Notes: generated by a model from the sequence alone, not told the origin. Counted from the stretch's first letter, positions 26,309 to 35,150 are shown. The stretch is 49,045 bases of DNA from Myxococcales bacterium (GCA_003153055.1 PMBV01000334.1:22109-71153); one strand, 5' to 3'. Program-made: numbers and translations.

Positions 26309-26998
26309 ATGCAGAAGCCAGCAAAGCGAGTCACTCTGAGACGGTTCGTCATCGCGGTCGCGGCGTTCCTCGTGGTCGGGCCGATCTCGATGTCTCTCGC
26401 GTTTCATGACGATCCTTCGCCAGAGGCCTCCCCAGCCGTGCCACCCACTCCGGCGAGCTCACCGTCGCGGAGAGAGCAGGCAGTCGAGGCCTTTCCAAGC
26501 TCGGCAACCGGAGTGACGCGCGGAGAGCTCCCCGCTGCGCCTCCTGGGCCGGTGACGTCACCGAAGGAAGCGATGACCAAGAAGGAAGGCGAGGGAGCCC
26601 GTTCCGCGCTGGAGGTGGCCCGGGAGCGAGAGCTTCATGAGCTGCAGGCGGCTCTGCCAGAGAACATGCACGTGCCCTACAAGCGCTCGAAGGAGGAGCT
26701 TCAGCTGCAACTCGAGGACATCGAAGAGCAGCAACAGCTCTCCACCGTGGTCGAGAGTGGGAAGGCAACGACGGCAGATTACGAGCGCGCCTACGCGTTG
26801 CAGGCCAAGCGGTTCGAAGACGAGATGAAGCTGGCCGAGTACTGCGAGAAGACCGTGGCCGGGGTCGCGCAAGAAGAGCTGGCCGCCCACCCGTTGTGCG
26901 CGGGAGTCGCCGCCAGGGTCAACGAAACGAGGCAGTCCAACGTGGCCGCGCTGGCGGCGTTGCGACAAGAGCTGCACCTCGAGACGGGGAAGCCCTGA
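26309..26998 (+). CDS. Membrane-anchored coiled-coil protein of unknown function
   Basis: 229 residues. The start ATG is set by GGGAGG five bases upstream. One N-terminal hydrophobic segment (FVIAVAAFLVVGPISMSLAF) serves as an anchor or signal. A Pro/Ser-rich linker follows to about residue 85. The rest is charged and helical (residues about 95-220), with heptad-like runs such as LHELQAALPEN and LQLEDIEEQQQL, plus two late Cys. I do not recognise the family. A periplasmic or surface coiled-coil spacer is a reasonable guess; transcription with the preceding secreted gene is possible if the intervening hairpin is leaky. Confidence 0.6.
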   Translation: MQKPAKRVTLRRFVIAVAAFLVVGPISMSLAFHDDPSPEASPAVPPTPASSPSRREQAVEAFPSSATGVTRGELPAAPPGPVTSPKEAMTKKEGEGARSALEVARERELHELQAALPENMHVPYKRSKEELQLQLEDIEEQQQLSTVVESGKATTADYERAYALQAKRFEDEMKLAEYCEKTVAGVAQEELAAHPLCAGVAARVNETRQSNVAALAALRQELHLETGKP

Positions 26999-27397
26999 AA
27001 CAGAGGGTCCACGAAGGCGGCGTCTTTCGCCGTCACCACGCCAAGGGTCGTCAAGGAAGCGCTCTCGAGCACGTACGCGTCCGTGGCTCTGGTGAGCTCC
27101 GTTCGAGTCGCCCTTCGAGGGCCTGGTCGGTCGAGGTACGGTGGAGGGCACCCGAGCCGCCCGCGTCCCCTTTGGGCGGGTGCTGTTGTGGTTGAGGACA
27201 ACGCCGAGGGATGACCCGAGCAGCCTCCTCGCCGAGGGTCGACGAGGACGGCACGCGCATTGCTGACCCCCGCTCCGCCTTGAGCCACTCCGACGAAGAT
27301 CTCAGGGCCGGAGTCCTTCATATGTGCAGACAACGGCACAGGTACGCATCATGCTGCACACGTGCCCCCGGCGGCATGTCTTCATTGGAGGTGAACG
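26999..27397. other. Intergenic region before the CrtC-like gene
   Basis: 399 nt. Frames on both strands are open for stretches but lack start signals and family features, so I call no gene. The last 80 nt contains TGTGCA (27323-27328) and TGCACA (27355-27360) as an inverted repeat with a 26-nt gap, and a very strong ribosome binding site GGAGGTGA (27387-27394). Confidence 0.4.
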
Positions 27398-28264
27398 TTG
27401 CTTGACGGAAGACCCAGCCAGCGGTTGGATCTCGCGCTCGCACCGACTCGATTCCCATGCACGCTCGAGAAGTGGTACGTCGACGTCCTGCTGGAAGACG
27501 GCACGATTGTGTTGATCTACTTCGGCCAGCTCGCGCTGCTGGGGGCGCGTTGGGCTCGGGCGACCGCTGAAGTCTTCTTCGCCGATGGCCGCGTCGTGCG
27601 TGGGAGCGCCGCGGTCGAGGCTGCCTCCGGGAGAGGTGCGGAGCTGCGCTTCGGAGACTCTGGCATCTCCGGCGACCGGTTGTTCATCGCGGCCGGCGAG
27701 CTGCGAGGGACGCTGTGCTACCACCCTCGCGCCACGCCCGCGGACCTGCGAAGGCCTTTCCTCTCGGTCGGGACGCGCCGACTCGACTGGACCGTGGAGA
27801 TCCCCGATGCGGACGTGGAGGGCGAGCTCTCATGGCCGGGGGGCCGGCTCGAAGTCCGCGGCAGGGGTTACCGGGACCGGGTCTTCTTCGATCTCCCGCC
27901 GTGGCGCTTCCCCATCTCCACGTTGCATTGGGGCCGGGCCGTCGCCGGTGAGCACGCGGCCTTCTGGGTGCACGCCGAGCTGGGCCGTGGCGATGCCGGC
28001 CCGCCTCTCACGCACTCCTGGGTCGACGGCCAGGAGGTCACCGCGCTCCCGATGGCCCTGCCGACCGGCCTCACGCTGGGCACGCCACGCACACTCCTCG
28101 ACGTCCACGTCGGCGAAATCGAAGGGCTGCGGCTCGGGCCGGCACGTGCTCTGCTTCGTCGCCTCACCGGGGACCCACACGAGATCAAGCACGCAGCGCC
28201 CTGCACCATCTTCGGCGCGCCCGGCCGAGCCATACACGAGGTGGTCACATGGCAACAGAGCTGA
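27398..28264 (+). CDS. CrtC/AttH-like (hydroxyneurosporene-synthase fold) protein
   Basis: 288 residues. The start is TTG, chosen because GGAGG lies six bases upstream. The N-terminal KWYVDVLLEDGTIVL and the later GRGYRDRVFFDLPPW and LHWGRA fit the lipocalin-like CrtC/AttH family, which includes carotenoid 1,2-hydratases and lipid- or isoprenoid-modifying enzymes. There is no signal peptide. Its stop overlaps the start of the next gene by 16 nt, so the two are coupled. The substrate is unknown; carotenoid hydration is possible but no other carotenoid genes are in the window. Confidence 0.55.
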   Translation: MLDGRPSQRLDLALAPTRFPCTLEKWYVDVLLEDGTIVLIYFGQLALLGARWARATAEVFFADGRVVRGSAAVEAASGRGAELRFGDSGISGDRLFIAAGELRGTLCYHPRATPADLRRPFLSVGTRRLDWTVEIPDADVEGELSWPGGRLEVRGRGYRDRVFFDLPPWRFPISTLHWGRAVAGEHAAFWVHAELGRGDAGPPLTHSWVDGQEVTALPMALPTGLTLGTPRTLLDVHVGEIEGLRLGPARALLRRLTGDPHEIKHAAPCTIFGAPGRAIHEVVTWQQS

Positions 28265-29955
28265 CCTGCGAGGCTGACACCACTGCCACCGAGGCGCGGG
28301 CCGACGGCACGGTCCTGGGGAAGGTGCTCTACGCGCTCCTCTTCACGCTCGTGCTCCCGCTCGGCCTGGGGCTGTGGGCGCACCGCACCGCCGGGCTCGC
28401 CTGTGGGCCGGCGTTCGAGCACACGACCGCCGGGGGAGTGTTGATCTCCACGGGTTCGCTCCTGGTTGTCTTGGGGTGGTGGGCGCTGTTCCGTCACGGC
28501 GGCGGCCTCCCGATGAATGCCTTTCCTCCACCACGTCACGTCGACAGTGGCGTCTACGGCGTCCTCGCACACCCCATCTACCTGGGAGCGGTGCTCACAG
28601 TCGCTGGAGTCTCTCTGGTGGTGGGCTCGGCCAGCGGCCTGTGGCTCGTCACGCCGCTCTTCGCGCTGGCCGCCGCGGCACTGGTCCTCGGACACGAGCT
28701 CCCCCGCCTCCGCGCCCGCTTCGGTGAGCAGGCCCTGGCCGGGCTCAACCCCCCAGAGGCCAAGGCCGGCCCTGCCTCGTTGCGCGAACGCGGGAGCTAC
28801 GTCGTGCACGTGCTCCTGCCCTGGGGCGCCTGGGTCAGCCTGGGAGCGCTCGGCCGCGCCTCTCTCCCCACCCTGGTGTGGGGTCCGTTGCTCGTTGTGC
28901 TGGGCACCCCACCGCTGCTGTCTTCGCGACGTCTGCTCGCGTACGCCTGGCACCTCCATCGACGGGCGCTCGGGGCGAGTGTCCTGCTCTCGTTCGCGAC
29001 CGGGCCGCTCGCCCCAGCCCAGACACTGGCACAGCTGAGCCTCGCGTTTCTCTTGGGCGCCCTCGGTAGCCGTCTGTGGGAGGTCGCTCGCACGCTCAGC
29101 GAACGAATCGCCAACTCGTGGCGCGAGTGGCGCATTGGGCCAGTTCGCCTCATCAACCATGGGCTGTACGCGGGGCTGGCAACGGCAGGCGGAGTGGCCA
29201 TCGCCAGTGCCCTCGTCGGAGCGTCAGGACGATCCGCCGTGGCCATCGCCACCCTGGGCGGCCTCATCGGGGCCGGGCTGTGGGCGCAGCTCATCGAAGG
29301 TTCGACGCGGTTGTCGAGGCCGTTTGGCTTCTACGGCGGGCTGCTCGGCGTCCTCCTCACCTGCTGGGTGGCCGCGCCATGGCTGGGCAGCTCGCGGTGG
29401 CTCGTGCTCGCGGCGTTCTGCACCGCGGCCCCCTTCGTCCAGTCGGTGGGGCGGTTGCGGTGCCTCGTTCAGGGCTGTTGCCACGGGCGAGCGGCCCCTG
29501 CCACCATCGGCATTCGGCACACCCACCCTCGGTCGCGGGTGGTGCGGCTCTCGGAGTTGGGGGGCGTGCCAGTGCACCCGACGGCGCTCTACTCCATCCT
29601 CTGGAACGCACTCATCGCCCTGGTGCTGGTGCGAGCGTGGTCTGCCGAGTGGCCACTGCACGCCATCTGCGGGCTCTACCTCTTCCTCGGCGGAGCAGGC
29701 CGGTTCGTCGAGGAGGCCTACCGTGGCGAGCCGCAGACTCCGGTGGCCTTCGGCCTGCGGCTGTACCAATGGGCTGCCATCGCCTCGGTGATACTCGGCG
29801 CGGCGTGCATGTCCCTGGGCACGAGCGGACCAACGCCTGCTCCGTCGTGGCTCGACGCCAACCTCTTCCACGCCCTGACCCTGGGCGCGCTCGTGGGGGC
29901 AGCGCTGGGAGTCGATTTCCCCGAATCGAACCGCCGCCTCTCTCGACTCGCGTAG
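28249..29955 (+). CDS. Polytopic fusion: isoprenylcysteine/phospholipid-methyltransferase-like plus Lgt-like
   Basis: 568 residues, with transmembrane helices throughout. Residues about 25-165 have the ICMT/PEMT-type core (SGVYGVLAHPIYLGAV, then HELPRLRARFG). Residues about 170-330 are further helices. Residues about 335-530 look like prolipoprotein diacylglyceryl transferase: FGFYGGLLGV, GRLRCLVQGCCHG near residue 401, HPTALYSILWN and GGAGRFVEEAYRG, the helix carrying conserved Arg/Glu in Lgt. It is about twice the length of Lgt. The ATG at 28249 lies inside the CrtC-like gene. Together they may modify an isoprenoid or lipid; this is inference. Confidence 0.65.
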   Translation: MATELTCEADTTATEARADGTVLGKVLYALLFTLVLPLGLGLWAHRTAGLACGPAFEHTTAGGVLISTGSLLVVLGWWALFRHGGGLPMNAFPPPRHVDSGVYGVLAHPIYLGAVLTVAGVSLVVGSASGLWLVTPLFALAAAALVLGHELPRLRARFGEQALAGLNPPEAKAGPASLRERGSYVVHVLLPWGAWVSLGALGRASLPTLVWGPLLVVLGTPPLLSSRRLLAYAWHLHRRALGASVLLSFATGPLAPAQTLAQLSLAFLLGALGSRLWEVARTLSERIANSWREWRIGPVRLINHGLYAGLATAGGVAIASALVGASGRSAVAIATLGGLIGAGLWAQLIEGSTRLSRPFGFYGGLLGVLLTCWVAAPWLGSSRWLVLAAFCTAAPFVQSVGRLRCLVQGCCHGRAAPATIGIRHTHPRSRVVRLSELGGVPVHPTALYSILWNALIALVLVRAWSAEWPLHAICGLYLFLGGAGRFVEEAYRGEPQTPVAFGLRLYQWAAIASVILGAACMSLGTSGPTPAPSWLDANLFHALTLGALVGAALGVDFPESNRRLSRLA

Positions 29956-29979
29956 GCGACACGGCCCAACGACCGCGCG

Positions 29980-31053
29980 TCACTCGTGGACGGAGACGGC
30001 ACCTGAGCCGACGGGCGAGCCGGCCTCGGAGCTCCCGACGGGTTCGACGACCGGCTGGAGCGGGAGGCTCGACTCGAGGGCCTCGCCCGCGGCGACGATG
30101 ACGGCCGCCCTGAGACCGATTCGCAGAACCGGAATCGACGCCACGGCCCGGGCGACGGCCAGCCCGGCGAAGGCGCCAAGGTCCTCCTCGATGGCCCGGG
30201 CCGGAGCCGCCACCGACCTCGTGGCCCAGCGACTGAAGCGCGCCACCCACTTGGGCCCGAGCCACTTGAGCCAGGGCTGCTCGGCGAGCTCGCCCAGCAC
30301 CTTCACCGGAGTGGGCGGCGTCGAGTCGCCCTCGAACCTCCAGGCCCGGGCGCTCTTGGCCGCGGTGAAGACCACCCACCAGTACGCCGAGACGAGGGTC
30401 ACCAGCGCGGAGCTCAGCTCGTTCCCGTAGCCGAGAATGTAGCCCAGGGGAATCAGCGGGCTCAGCGCCACCACGCCCGCCGTGGTGACCCAGAGGCCGC
30501 GAGCCCGCCGCCGCAGCTTGCGCCACAGCCAGGGGAGATCCACCCTGATGCGAATACGCGTCGGTGCGTCTTCCGGCTGGAGCCCAGCCACCAGCGAGAG
30601 GTCCTGCGCCAGGCGGTCTTGAAAATCGCGCGAGAGCGCCAAGACGAGGAGCTGCGCACCGACCAGATTCGAGGCCCAGAGCGCCAGCCGCTCCCACCAG
30701 TGCAGGCCTCCTCGCAGCCCCGCCTTTCGCTCGAGCGTCTCGACCTTCGCTGCCTGCGCGTCGACCTCGTCCTTGAGCGAGGCCAGCTCGTCGACCTCGA
30801 CGCCAGCGTCCGCCGCCAGCAACTCCTGACGGGCGTCCTCCAACTCGGCGAGGGCGTCAGCGAGCGTCGCCTGCTGCTTCTCCTCGGAGTGCTGGTACCA
30901 GTTCGCCACGGTGAAGGCGCTGCCCAAACACAGCGTCAGGGCTGCCTGGATGCTGACGGTGCGCACGAAAGCCCGCCAAGCCACCGGCTCGGCCCTCAAC
31001 CTGAGCAGCAACACCAGGGGCCGGGTGAAGCCCCAATAGAACCGTGCCAACAC
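29980..31053 (-). CDS. Membrane protein with coiled coil, unknown function
   Basis: 357 residues. The GTG start is supported by GAGGAG five bases upstream. There are hydrophobic segments near residues 30-50, 125-145 and two at 185-225. Between the first two lies a predicted coiled coil (LADALAELEDARQELL ... VETLERKAG). The C-terminal 100 residues are amphipathic with another weak hydrophobic stretch. I do not recognise the family. It is convergent with the methyltransferase-Lgt fusion and divergent from the CZB kinase, so it stands alone. Confidence 0.65.
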   Translation of the reverse strand: MLARFYWGFTRPLVLLLRLRAEPVAWRAFVRTVSIQAALTLCLGSAFTVANWYQHSEEKQQATLADALAELEDARQELLAADAGVEVDELASLKDEVDAQAAKVETLERKAGLRGGLHWWERLALWASNLVGAQLLVLALSRDFQDRLAQDLSLVAGLQPEDAPTRIRIRVDLPWLWRKLRRRARGLWVTTAGVVALSPLIPLGYILGYGNELSSALVTLVSAYWWVVFTAAKSARAWRFEGDSTPPTPVKVLGELAEQPWLKWLGPKWVARFSRWATRSVAAPARAIEEDLGAFAGLAVARAVASIPVLRIGLRAAVIVAAGEALESSLPLQPVVEPVGSSEAGSPVGSGAVSVHE

Positions 31054-31156
31054 GAGCGCTCCTCTTAATCCGCAATTCGAGCGAGCGCCTGCCCCAGGTG
31101 GGTCGCCACAGCTCCCATGGAGACGGAGCGACCCAGCACCACCCCGGCCCCTTCAG

Positions 31157-33052
31157 TTGATTCCGAGGGCTCCCCGGTCGGCCCATCCCTTGCTGTCGGT
31201 GGACCCAGAAGGAGGCACGACAATCGAACGGTTGGGCTCCTCCAAGGGTTTGGTGGCCATCGCGGCGCTGCTGGGGACGCTCTCGGTGGTGTTCGCCGGG
31301 GTGGCGATTCTCCTCCACGAGGTGGCCCAAGCTCGCTTCGACGAGGAGTTCCGGCTCCTGGCACTCGACGTGCGGCTCGTCCAGTCGCAGAACATCCATC
31401 GACGGCTGCGATGGGAGCTGGGGAAGTTCCAGCGAGAGCTGCCGGTGGAATCGGTCGCCTTTGAGGAGTCCGCTGAGGCATGCGAGCTGGGCCTGTGGCT
31501 CGAGAGCCCGGCACGCGTGACGGCCGAGGGCGAGCTCCAGGAGCTGGGGGCGCTGTTCAAGAACCTCGAAGTTTCCCACCGAGCCTTCCACGACTCGGCC
31601 CAGCGAATCACGGCGAGGCTGGCGGCTCAAGACCGGGTCGGTGCACGAGACGACCTCACCCAGTACGCCGACCCGGCCATGGTCGCCCTGGCCGGTGACC
31701 TGGAGCGAATTCAAGAGACCATCGAGGGCGAGCGCAGGCTGCGCGGGGAGTCGCTGCGCCGGCAAGAGTCCGTGGGGGTGGTGATGATCGGCGGCATCGC
31801 GCTGCTCGCGGTGCTGGGCTCGCTGGGCGCGATGGTGACCGTGCTGTCGCACCGGCGGTCGACGGTGGCCCTGCACCGAGCGGTCGACGCGCTCGAGAAG
31901 CTCATCGCCGACGTGCCCTTCGGCGTGGTGGTGGTCGACGAGGGGGGCGGCATTCGCAGGGCCAACAAGGTCGCCGGAGAGGTCCTCAAGTCGGAGCCGG
32001 CCGCGCTCGTGGGCCTCCGCTGGGGCCAGTTCGCTCGGGTCGCGCCAAGCACGGGACCAGAACCCTCCCACGAGGCCGTCATCGTCGATTCGAAGGGCAG
32101 CAACATTCCCGTGCTCCTCGCCGCGGTGCCGACCGAGCTCGACGGAGGTGCCGTGCACATCAACGCCTTCGTGGACCTCTCGGAGCGCCGACGGCTCGAG
32201 ACGCAGCTCCGGCACTCGCAGAAGCTCGAGGCCGTGGGGCAGCTGGCCTCGGGCATCGCCCATGAAATCAACACCCCTTCTCAGTACGTCGGTGACAGCC
32301 TCTCGTACCTCAGCGACAGCTACCACGACGTGCTGGTGCTCATCGCGACCTACCGCACGCTCATCTCGAAGACCCCAGAGCCGCTGCGCGAAGAGGCCAA
32401 ACTGGCCGAAGACGACGCCGACCTCGAGTACCTGGTGAACCACACGCCCTCGGCCCTGCAGCGGGCCAAAGAAGGCATGGCACGCATCACGACCATCGTG
32501 CGGGCGATGAAGGAGTTCGCCCACCCAGGAGGCGTGAACAAGCAGCTGGCGGACCTCAACAAGGCGCTCGAGATGACCCTCATCATCGCGCGCAACGAGT
32601 ACAAGTACGTGGCCGACGTCGAGACGAAGCTGGGCCAGGTGCCCACCGTGCTGTGCCACGTCGACGACTTGAACCAGGTGTTCCTCAACTTGCTCGTCAA
32701 CGCAGCCCACGCCATCGCCGACCGAGCAGGCCCCAACGGCCCCAAGGGGCGCATCACGGTGCGCACGGCGCACGAAGGCCAGGCCGTGCGCGTCGAGGTG
32801 GAGGACTCGGGCTGCGGCATTCCCGAGGCCATCAGAGACCGGGTCTTCGAGCCCTTCTTCACCACCAAGGAGGTAGGCCGGGGCACGGGCCAGGGCCTGG
32901 CCATCGCCAGGTCTATCGTGGTGGAGAAGCACGGCGGCTCGCTGACCTTCGAATCGGAGGTGGGCCGAGGGACGACGTTCATCATTCGCTTGCCGATCGA
33001 CGGAACCCGGCTCGAGCCCACGTCACCAGGCCCGAACCGCGAGGCTGCCTGA
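31157..33052 (+). CDS. Sensor histidine kinase with periplasmic CZB-like zinc-binding domain
   Basis: Up to 631 residues. TM1 (about 31-53) and TM2 (about 204-226) bracket a domain with His81, Cys109 (ACELGLWL), His141 and His145 (SHRAFH), which is the ligand order and spacing of CZB zinc-binding domains. A PAS-like domain follows (GVVVVDEGGGIRRANKVAGEVL), then HisKA with GIAHEINTP (His369) and ATPase boxes (NLLVNAAHAI, VEDSGCGIP, GTGQGLAIA). It has no receiver and no adjacent regulator. The start is uncertain: a TTG at 31157 opens the frame but has no ribosome binding site, while AAGGAGG at 31209 precedes only a non-standard ATC, or a TTG at 31232 too far away. Confidence 0.88.
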   Translation: MIPRAPRSAHPLLSVDPEGGTTIERLGSSKGLVAIAALLGTLSVVFAGVAILLHEVAQARFDEEFRLLALDVRLVQSQNIHRRLRWELGKFQRELPVESVAFEESAEACELGLWLESPARVTAEGELQELGALFKNLEVSHRAFHDSAQRITARLAAQDRVGARDDLTQYADPAMVALAGDLERIQETIEGERRLRGESLRRQESVGVVMIGGIALLAVLGSLGAMVTVLSHRRSTVALHRAVDALEKLIADVPFGVVVVDEGGGIRRANKVAGEVLKSEPAALVGLRWGQFARVAPSTGPEPSHEAVIVDSKGSNIPVLLAAVPTELDGGAVHINAFVDLSERRRLETQLRHSQKLEAVGQLASGIAHEINTPSQYVGDSLSYLSDSYHDVLVLIATYRTLISKTPEPLREEAKLAEDDADLEYLVNHTPSALQRAKEGMARITTIVRAMKEFAHPGGVNKQLADLNKALEMTLIIARNEYKYVADVETKLGQVPTVLCHVDDLNQVFLNLLVNAAHAIADRAGPNGPKGRITVRTAHEGQAVRVEVEDSGCGIPEAIRDRVFEPFFTTKEVGRGTGQGLAIARSIVVEKHGGSLTFESEVGRGTTFIIRLPIDGTRLEPTSPGPNREAA

Positions 33053-33065
33053 GCCGAGCCCTGCT

Positions 33066-33698
33066 TCAGCCGTGCTTCACCGCCAAGTTGGCGAGCAGGT
33101 CGGCCACCTTGTCACAATGGTCGACGGCGTTCTCGAGGTCGTCGAGCGCCTCTTTCTGCTTGAGCAGCTCACGGGGATCGATGGACTCCTTGGAGAACAG
33201 CTCGCTGATGGCGTTGCGATAGATGGTGTCGGCTTCCTTCTCGATGGCGCGGATCTTCCGCCCGTCTTCGATGAGGGCCGTGTACTCGTGCTTGCGCAGC
33301 TTGGGCACCGCCTCGGCAATCATCGCCGTCGCGGCGTCGAGCCGGCCCATGATGTTCAGCATCGCCGTCGTCGGTCGGTCCACGTGGTACAGCGTGAAGC
33401 ACCGCGCCGAGAGGTTCATCAGGTCGATGATGTCGTCGAGCTCACCGGTGAGGCGGTGCAGGTCTTCCCGGTCGATGGGGGTGACGAAGGTGCGGGCCAG
33501 CGCCTCTTCCATGCGCCGCACCACGTCGTCCGCTTGGTGCTCGAGCCGCTGCACGATGTCGCGCACCTGCTCGGCGGTCTGGGTCTCGAAGCCCAGGAGC
33601 GCCTTCGACGCTTCATGGCCCAGTCGCCCGAGCTCCTCGAGCATGTCGAACCAGCGGTCGTCGTGGGGCAGCAAAAAGCGAATGAAGCCTTGGAGCAT
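33066..33698 (-). CDS. DUF47/PhoU-like protein
   Basis: 210 residues starting MLQGFIRFLLPHDDRWFDML, the usual N-terminus of the TIGR00153/DUF47 family. It is all helical with acidic metal-binding-type motifs (EHQADDVVRRMEE, EKEADTIYR) characteristic of PhoU-like folds. The family usually regulates Pit phosphate transporters, but no pit gene is adjacent here. The ATG at 33698 follows AGGTG; an upstream extension of 29 residues is not family-like. It is convergent with the CZB kinase, 13 nt apart. Confidence 0.88.
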   Translation of the reverse strand: MLQGFIRFLLPHDDRWFDMLEELGRLGHEASKALLGFETQTAEQVRDIVQRLEHQADDVVRRMEEALARTFVTPIDREDLHRLTGELDDIIDLMNLSARCFTLYHVDRPTTAMLNIMGRLDAATAMIAEAVPKLRKHEYTALIEDGRKIRAIEKEADTIYRNAISELFSKESIDPRELLKQKEALDDLENAVDHCDKVADLLANLAVKHG

Positions 33699-33886
33699 GG
33701 TGGTGGGCACCTGGTGAGAATTGGGCGGCGGAAGGTAGCGCAAAGCCCGGCGACTGACGAGCGCGCGGAGTCTGAGGCCACCCATGGTCCCCAGGCGACC
33801 CGATCACCGCGGGCGCAGAGCCGCGAGAAGATGCGACGGAAGCATTGGCGCGATTGGTGAACTGGGAGGGTCCATCGGAGCCCGCC

Positions 33887-34120
33887 ATGATCCCTCCCAA
33901 GAATGACCCTCGGTGGAAGCAACTGGTCTCGGGGAATGAGCAATTCGCCATCAAAGGGTTAGCAGTTCGAATGATGCTCACCCGGGCCCGGCTGATGGGT
34001 GCTCGACGGGACACCAAGTCGCTGCAGGAAGCCATCGACACGGCCCACGACTTCTTCGTGAAGAACCTCGACGCCGCGCGCGACGACATTCGGACCCTCT
34101 TCGCCGGGGAGAAGCCATGA
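33887..34120 (+). CDS. Small conserved-looking protein coupled to the next gene
   Basis: 77 residues, soluble and helical, starting MIPPKNDPRWKQLVSG. The ATG has CGGAG six bases upstream. The C-terminal part is basic then acidic (LTRARLMGARRDTKSLQEAIDTAHDFF). Its stop overlaps the start of the downstream gene (ATGA, 34117-34120), so the products are likely made together and may interact. I do not recognise the family. Confidence 0.7.
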   Translation: MIPPKNDPRWKQLVSGNEQFAIKGLAVRMMLTRARLMGARRDTKSLQEAIDTAHDFFVKNLDAARDDIRTLFAGEKP

Positions 34121-35097
34121 ATACGCTGGTGTCGATTTCGGAGGCGAAGCGATTGGTGGCCGAGGGGCGCCCGCTGCTGTTCGCTGGCGACGAAGGGCTG
34201 CTCAAGGCCTTGCCCACGGGGCGGTGGATCGGCGGCACCATTCCGTACTTCATGGCCAACGACGGAGGGAAGAAGACGGCCGAAGAGCTCTTCGTCACCA
34301 GCCTTCCAGACTTCGTCCTCGAGGGCACGAGCAAGCTCTACGCGCCCGCGCAGCTCTCGCAGATTCCCGCCGACTATCCGGAGAATGGGGTCTCGTTCAT
34401 CATCATGCCGGCCGCCAGCCGGGCCGCGGGCGACTTCGCTCAGCACTGCGTGTCGTGGAAGGGTCTGTTCGACCGCCCCCTGGTCGGCTGGATCTCCGGG
34501 GTCGACCTGAACGACCTCGGCAAGGTGATGCCCAAGGTGTTCAACGGCGCGACCGGCGAGTCATCGGAGAACGCCGCCGCCGTGCTCCACGTCAAGCTGC
34601 CGAAGGGCCGAGTGGCCAAGGTGGACATCATCAACCTGTTCACTCAGGGTGACGGCGACGCCATCACCTTCGACCGCGATGGGTTGGATGTGACCGACTG
34701 CTTCGTCAACGGCGAGCGGCGGAACCTGGCCGAGTACTTGGGGGAAAGGAAGATCGACACCCGGCTCCCTCTGGTGGCGGACTACCAGGGCGCGATGGTG
34801 AACGTCGCCTTCCAGGGAGTCGACGCGGTCGCCAAGCGCACCTCGTTCTACGCACCGGTCTTCCAGGGCGTCACGTACCGCCTGGCCCGCGCGCTGTCGG
34901 AGGACTACGCGGTGGCGTTCCAGAAAGAAGCCACCGCCCGCGCGGCGTCACCCGTCTTCGCGTGCAACTGTATCCTCAACTACCTGTACGGTTCCCTCGA
35001 GGGGAAGCGCACCGGGAACATGACCGGCCCCATCACCTTCGGCGAGGTGGCGTACATGCTCCTCAACCAGACCATGGTGTACGTCGACTTCGAGTGA
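34117..35097 (+). CDS. Conserved hypothetical protein, possibly FIST-like
   Basis: 326 residues, no signal peptide or membrane segment. The N-terminal third has GGTIPYFMANDGG. The C-terminal end, FACNCILNYLYG then GPITFGEVAYMLLNQTMVYV, resembles in order and spacing the end of FIST sensory domains (a Cys-containing strand, a Gly-rich GEI-like element, then NxTxVxV). That resemblance was read by eye and is modest. It follows the 77-residue gene with a 4-nt overlap. Possible role: cytoplasmic ligand sensing with the small partner. Confidence 0.55.
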   Translation: MNTLVSISEAKRLVAEGRPLLFAGDEGLLKALPTGRWIGGTIPYFMANDGGKKTAEELFVTSLPDFVLEGTSKLYAPAQLSQIPADYPENGVSFIIMPAASRAAGDFAQHCVSWKGLFDRPLVGWISGVDLNDLGKVMPKVFNGATGESSENAAAVLHVKLPKGRVAKVDIINLFTQGDGDAITFDRDGLDVTDCFVNGERRNLAEYLGERKIDTRLPLVADYQGAMVNVAFQGVDAVAKRTSFYAPVFQGVTYRLARALSEDYAVAFQKEATARAASPVFACNCILNYLYGSLEGKRTGNMTGPITFGEVAYMLLNQTMVYVDFE

Positions 35098-35150
35098 CGG
35101 GCTCCCGACGCCGGAGCGCGGAGGCGTCAACGGAAGTCGCCCCACCGCCT

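Noticed and set aside
26999..27397. A gene in the 399-nt gap
   Set aside because: Frames on both strands lack a ribosome binding site, start and family features; compositional bias alone keeps them open.
30857..32932. Minus-strand open frame of 691 codons
   Set aside because: It is the antisense of the CZB kinase; high GC3 makes the opposite strand open. The composition is His/Arg-rich and no domain is recognisable.
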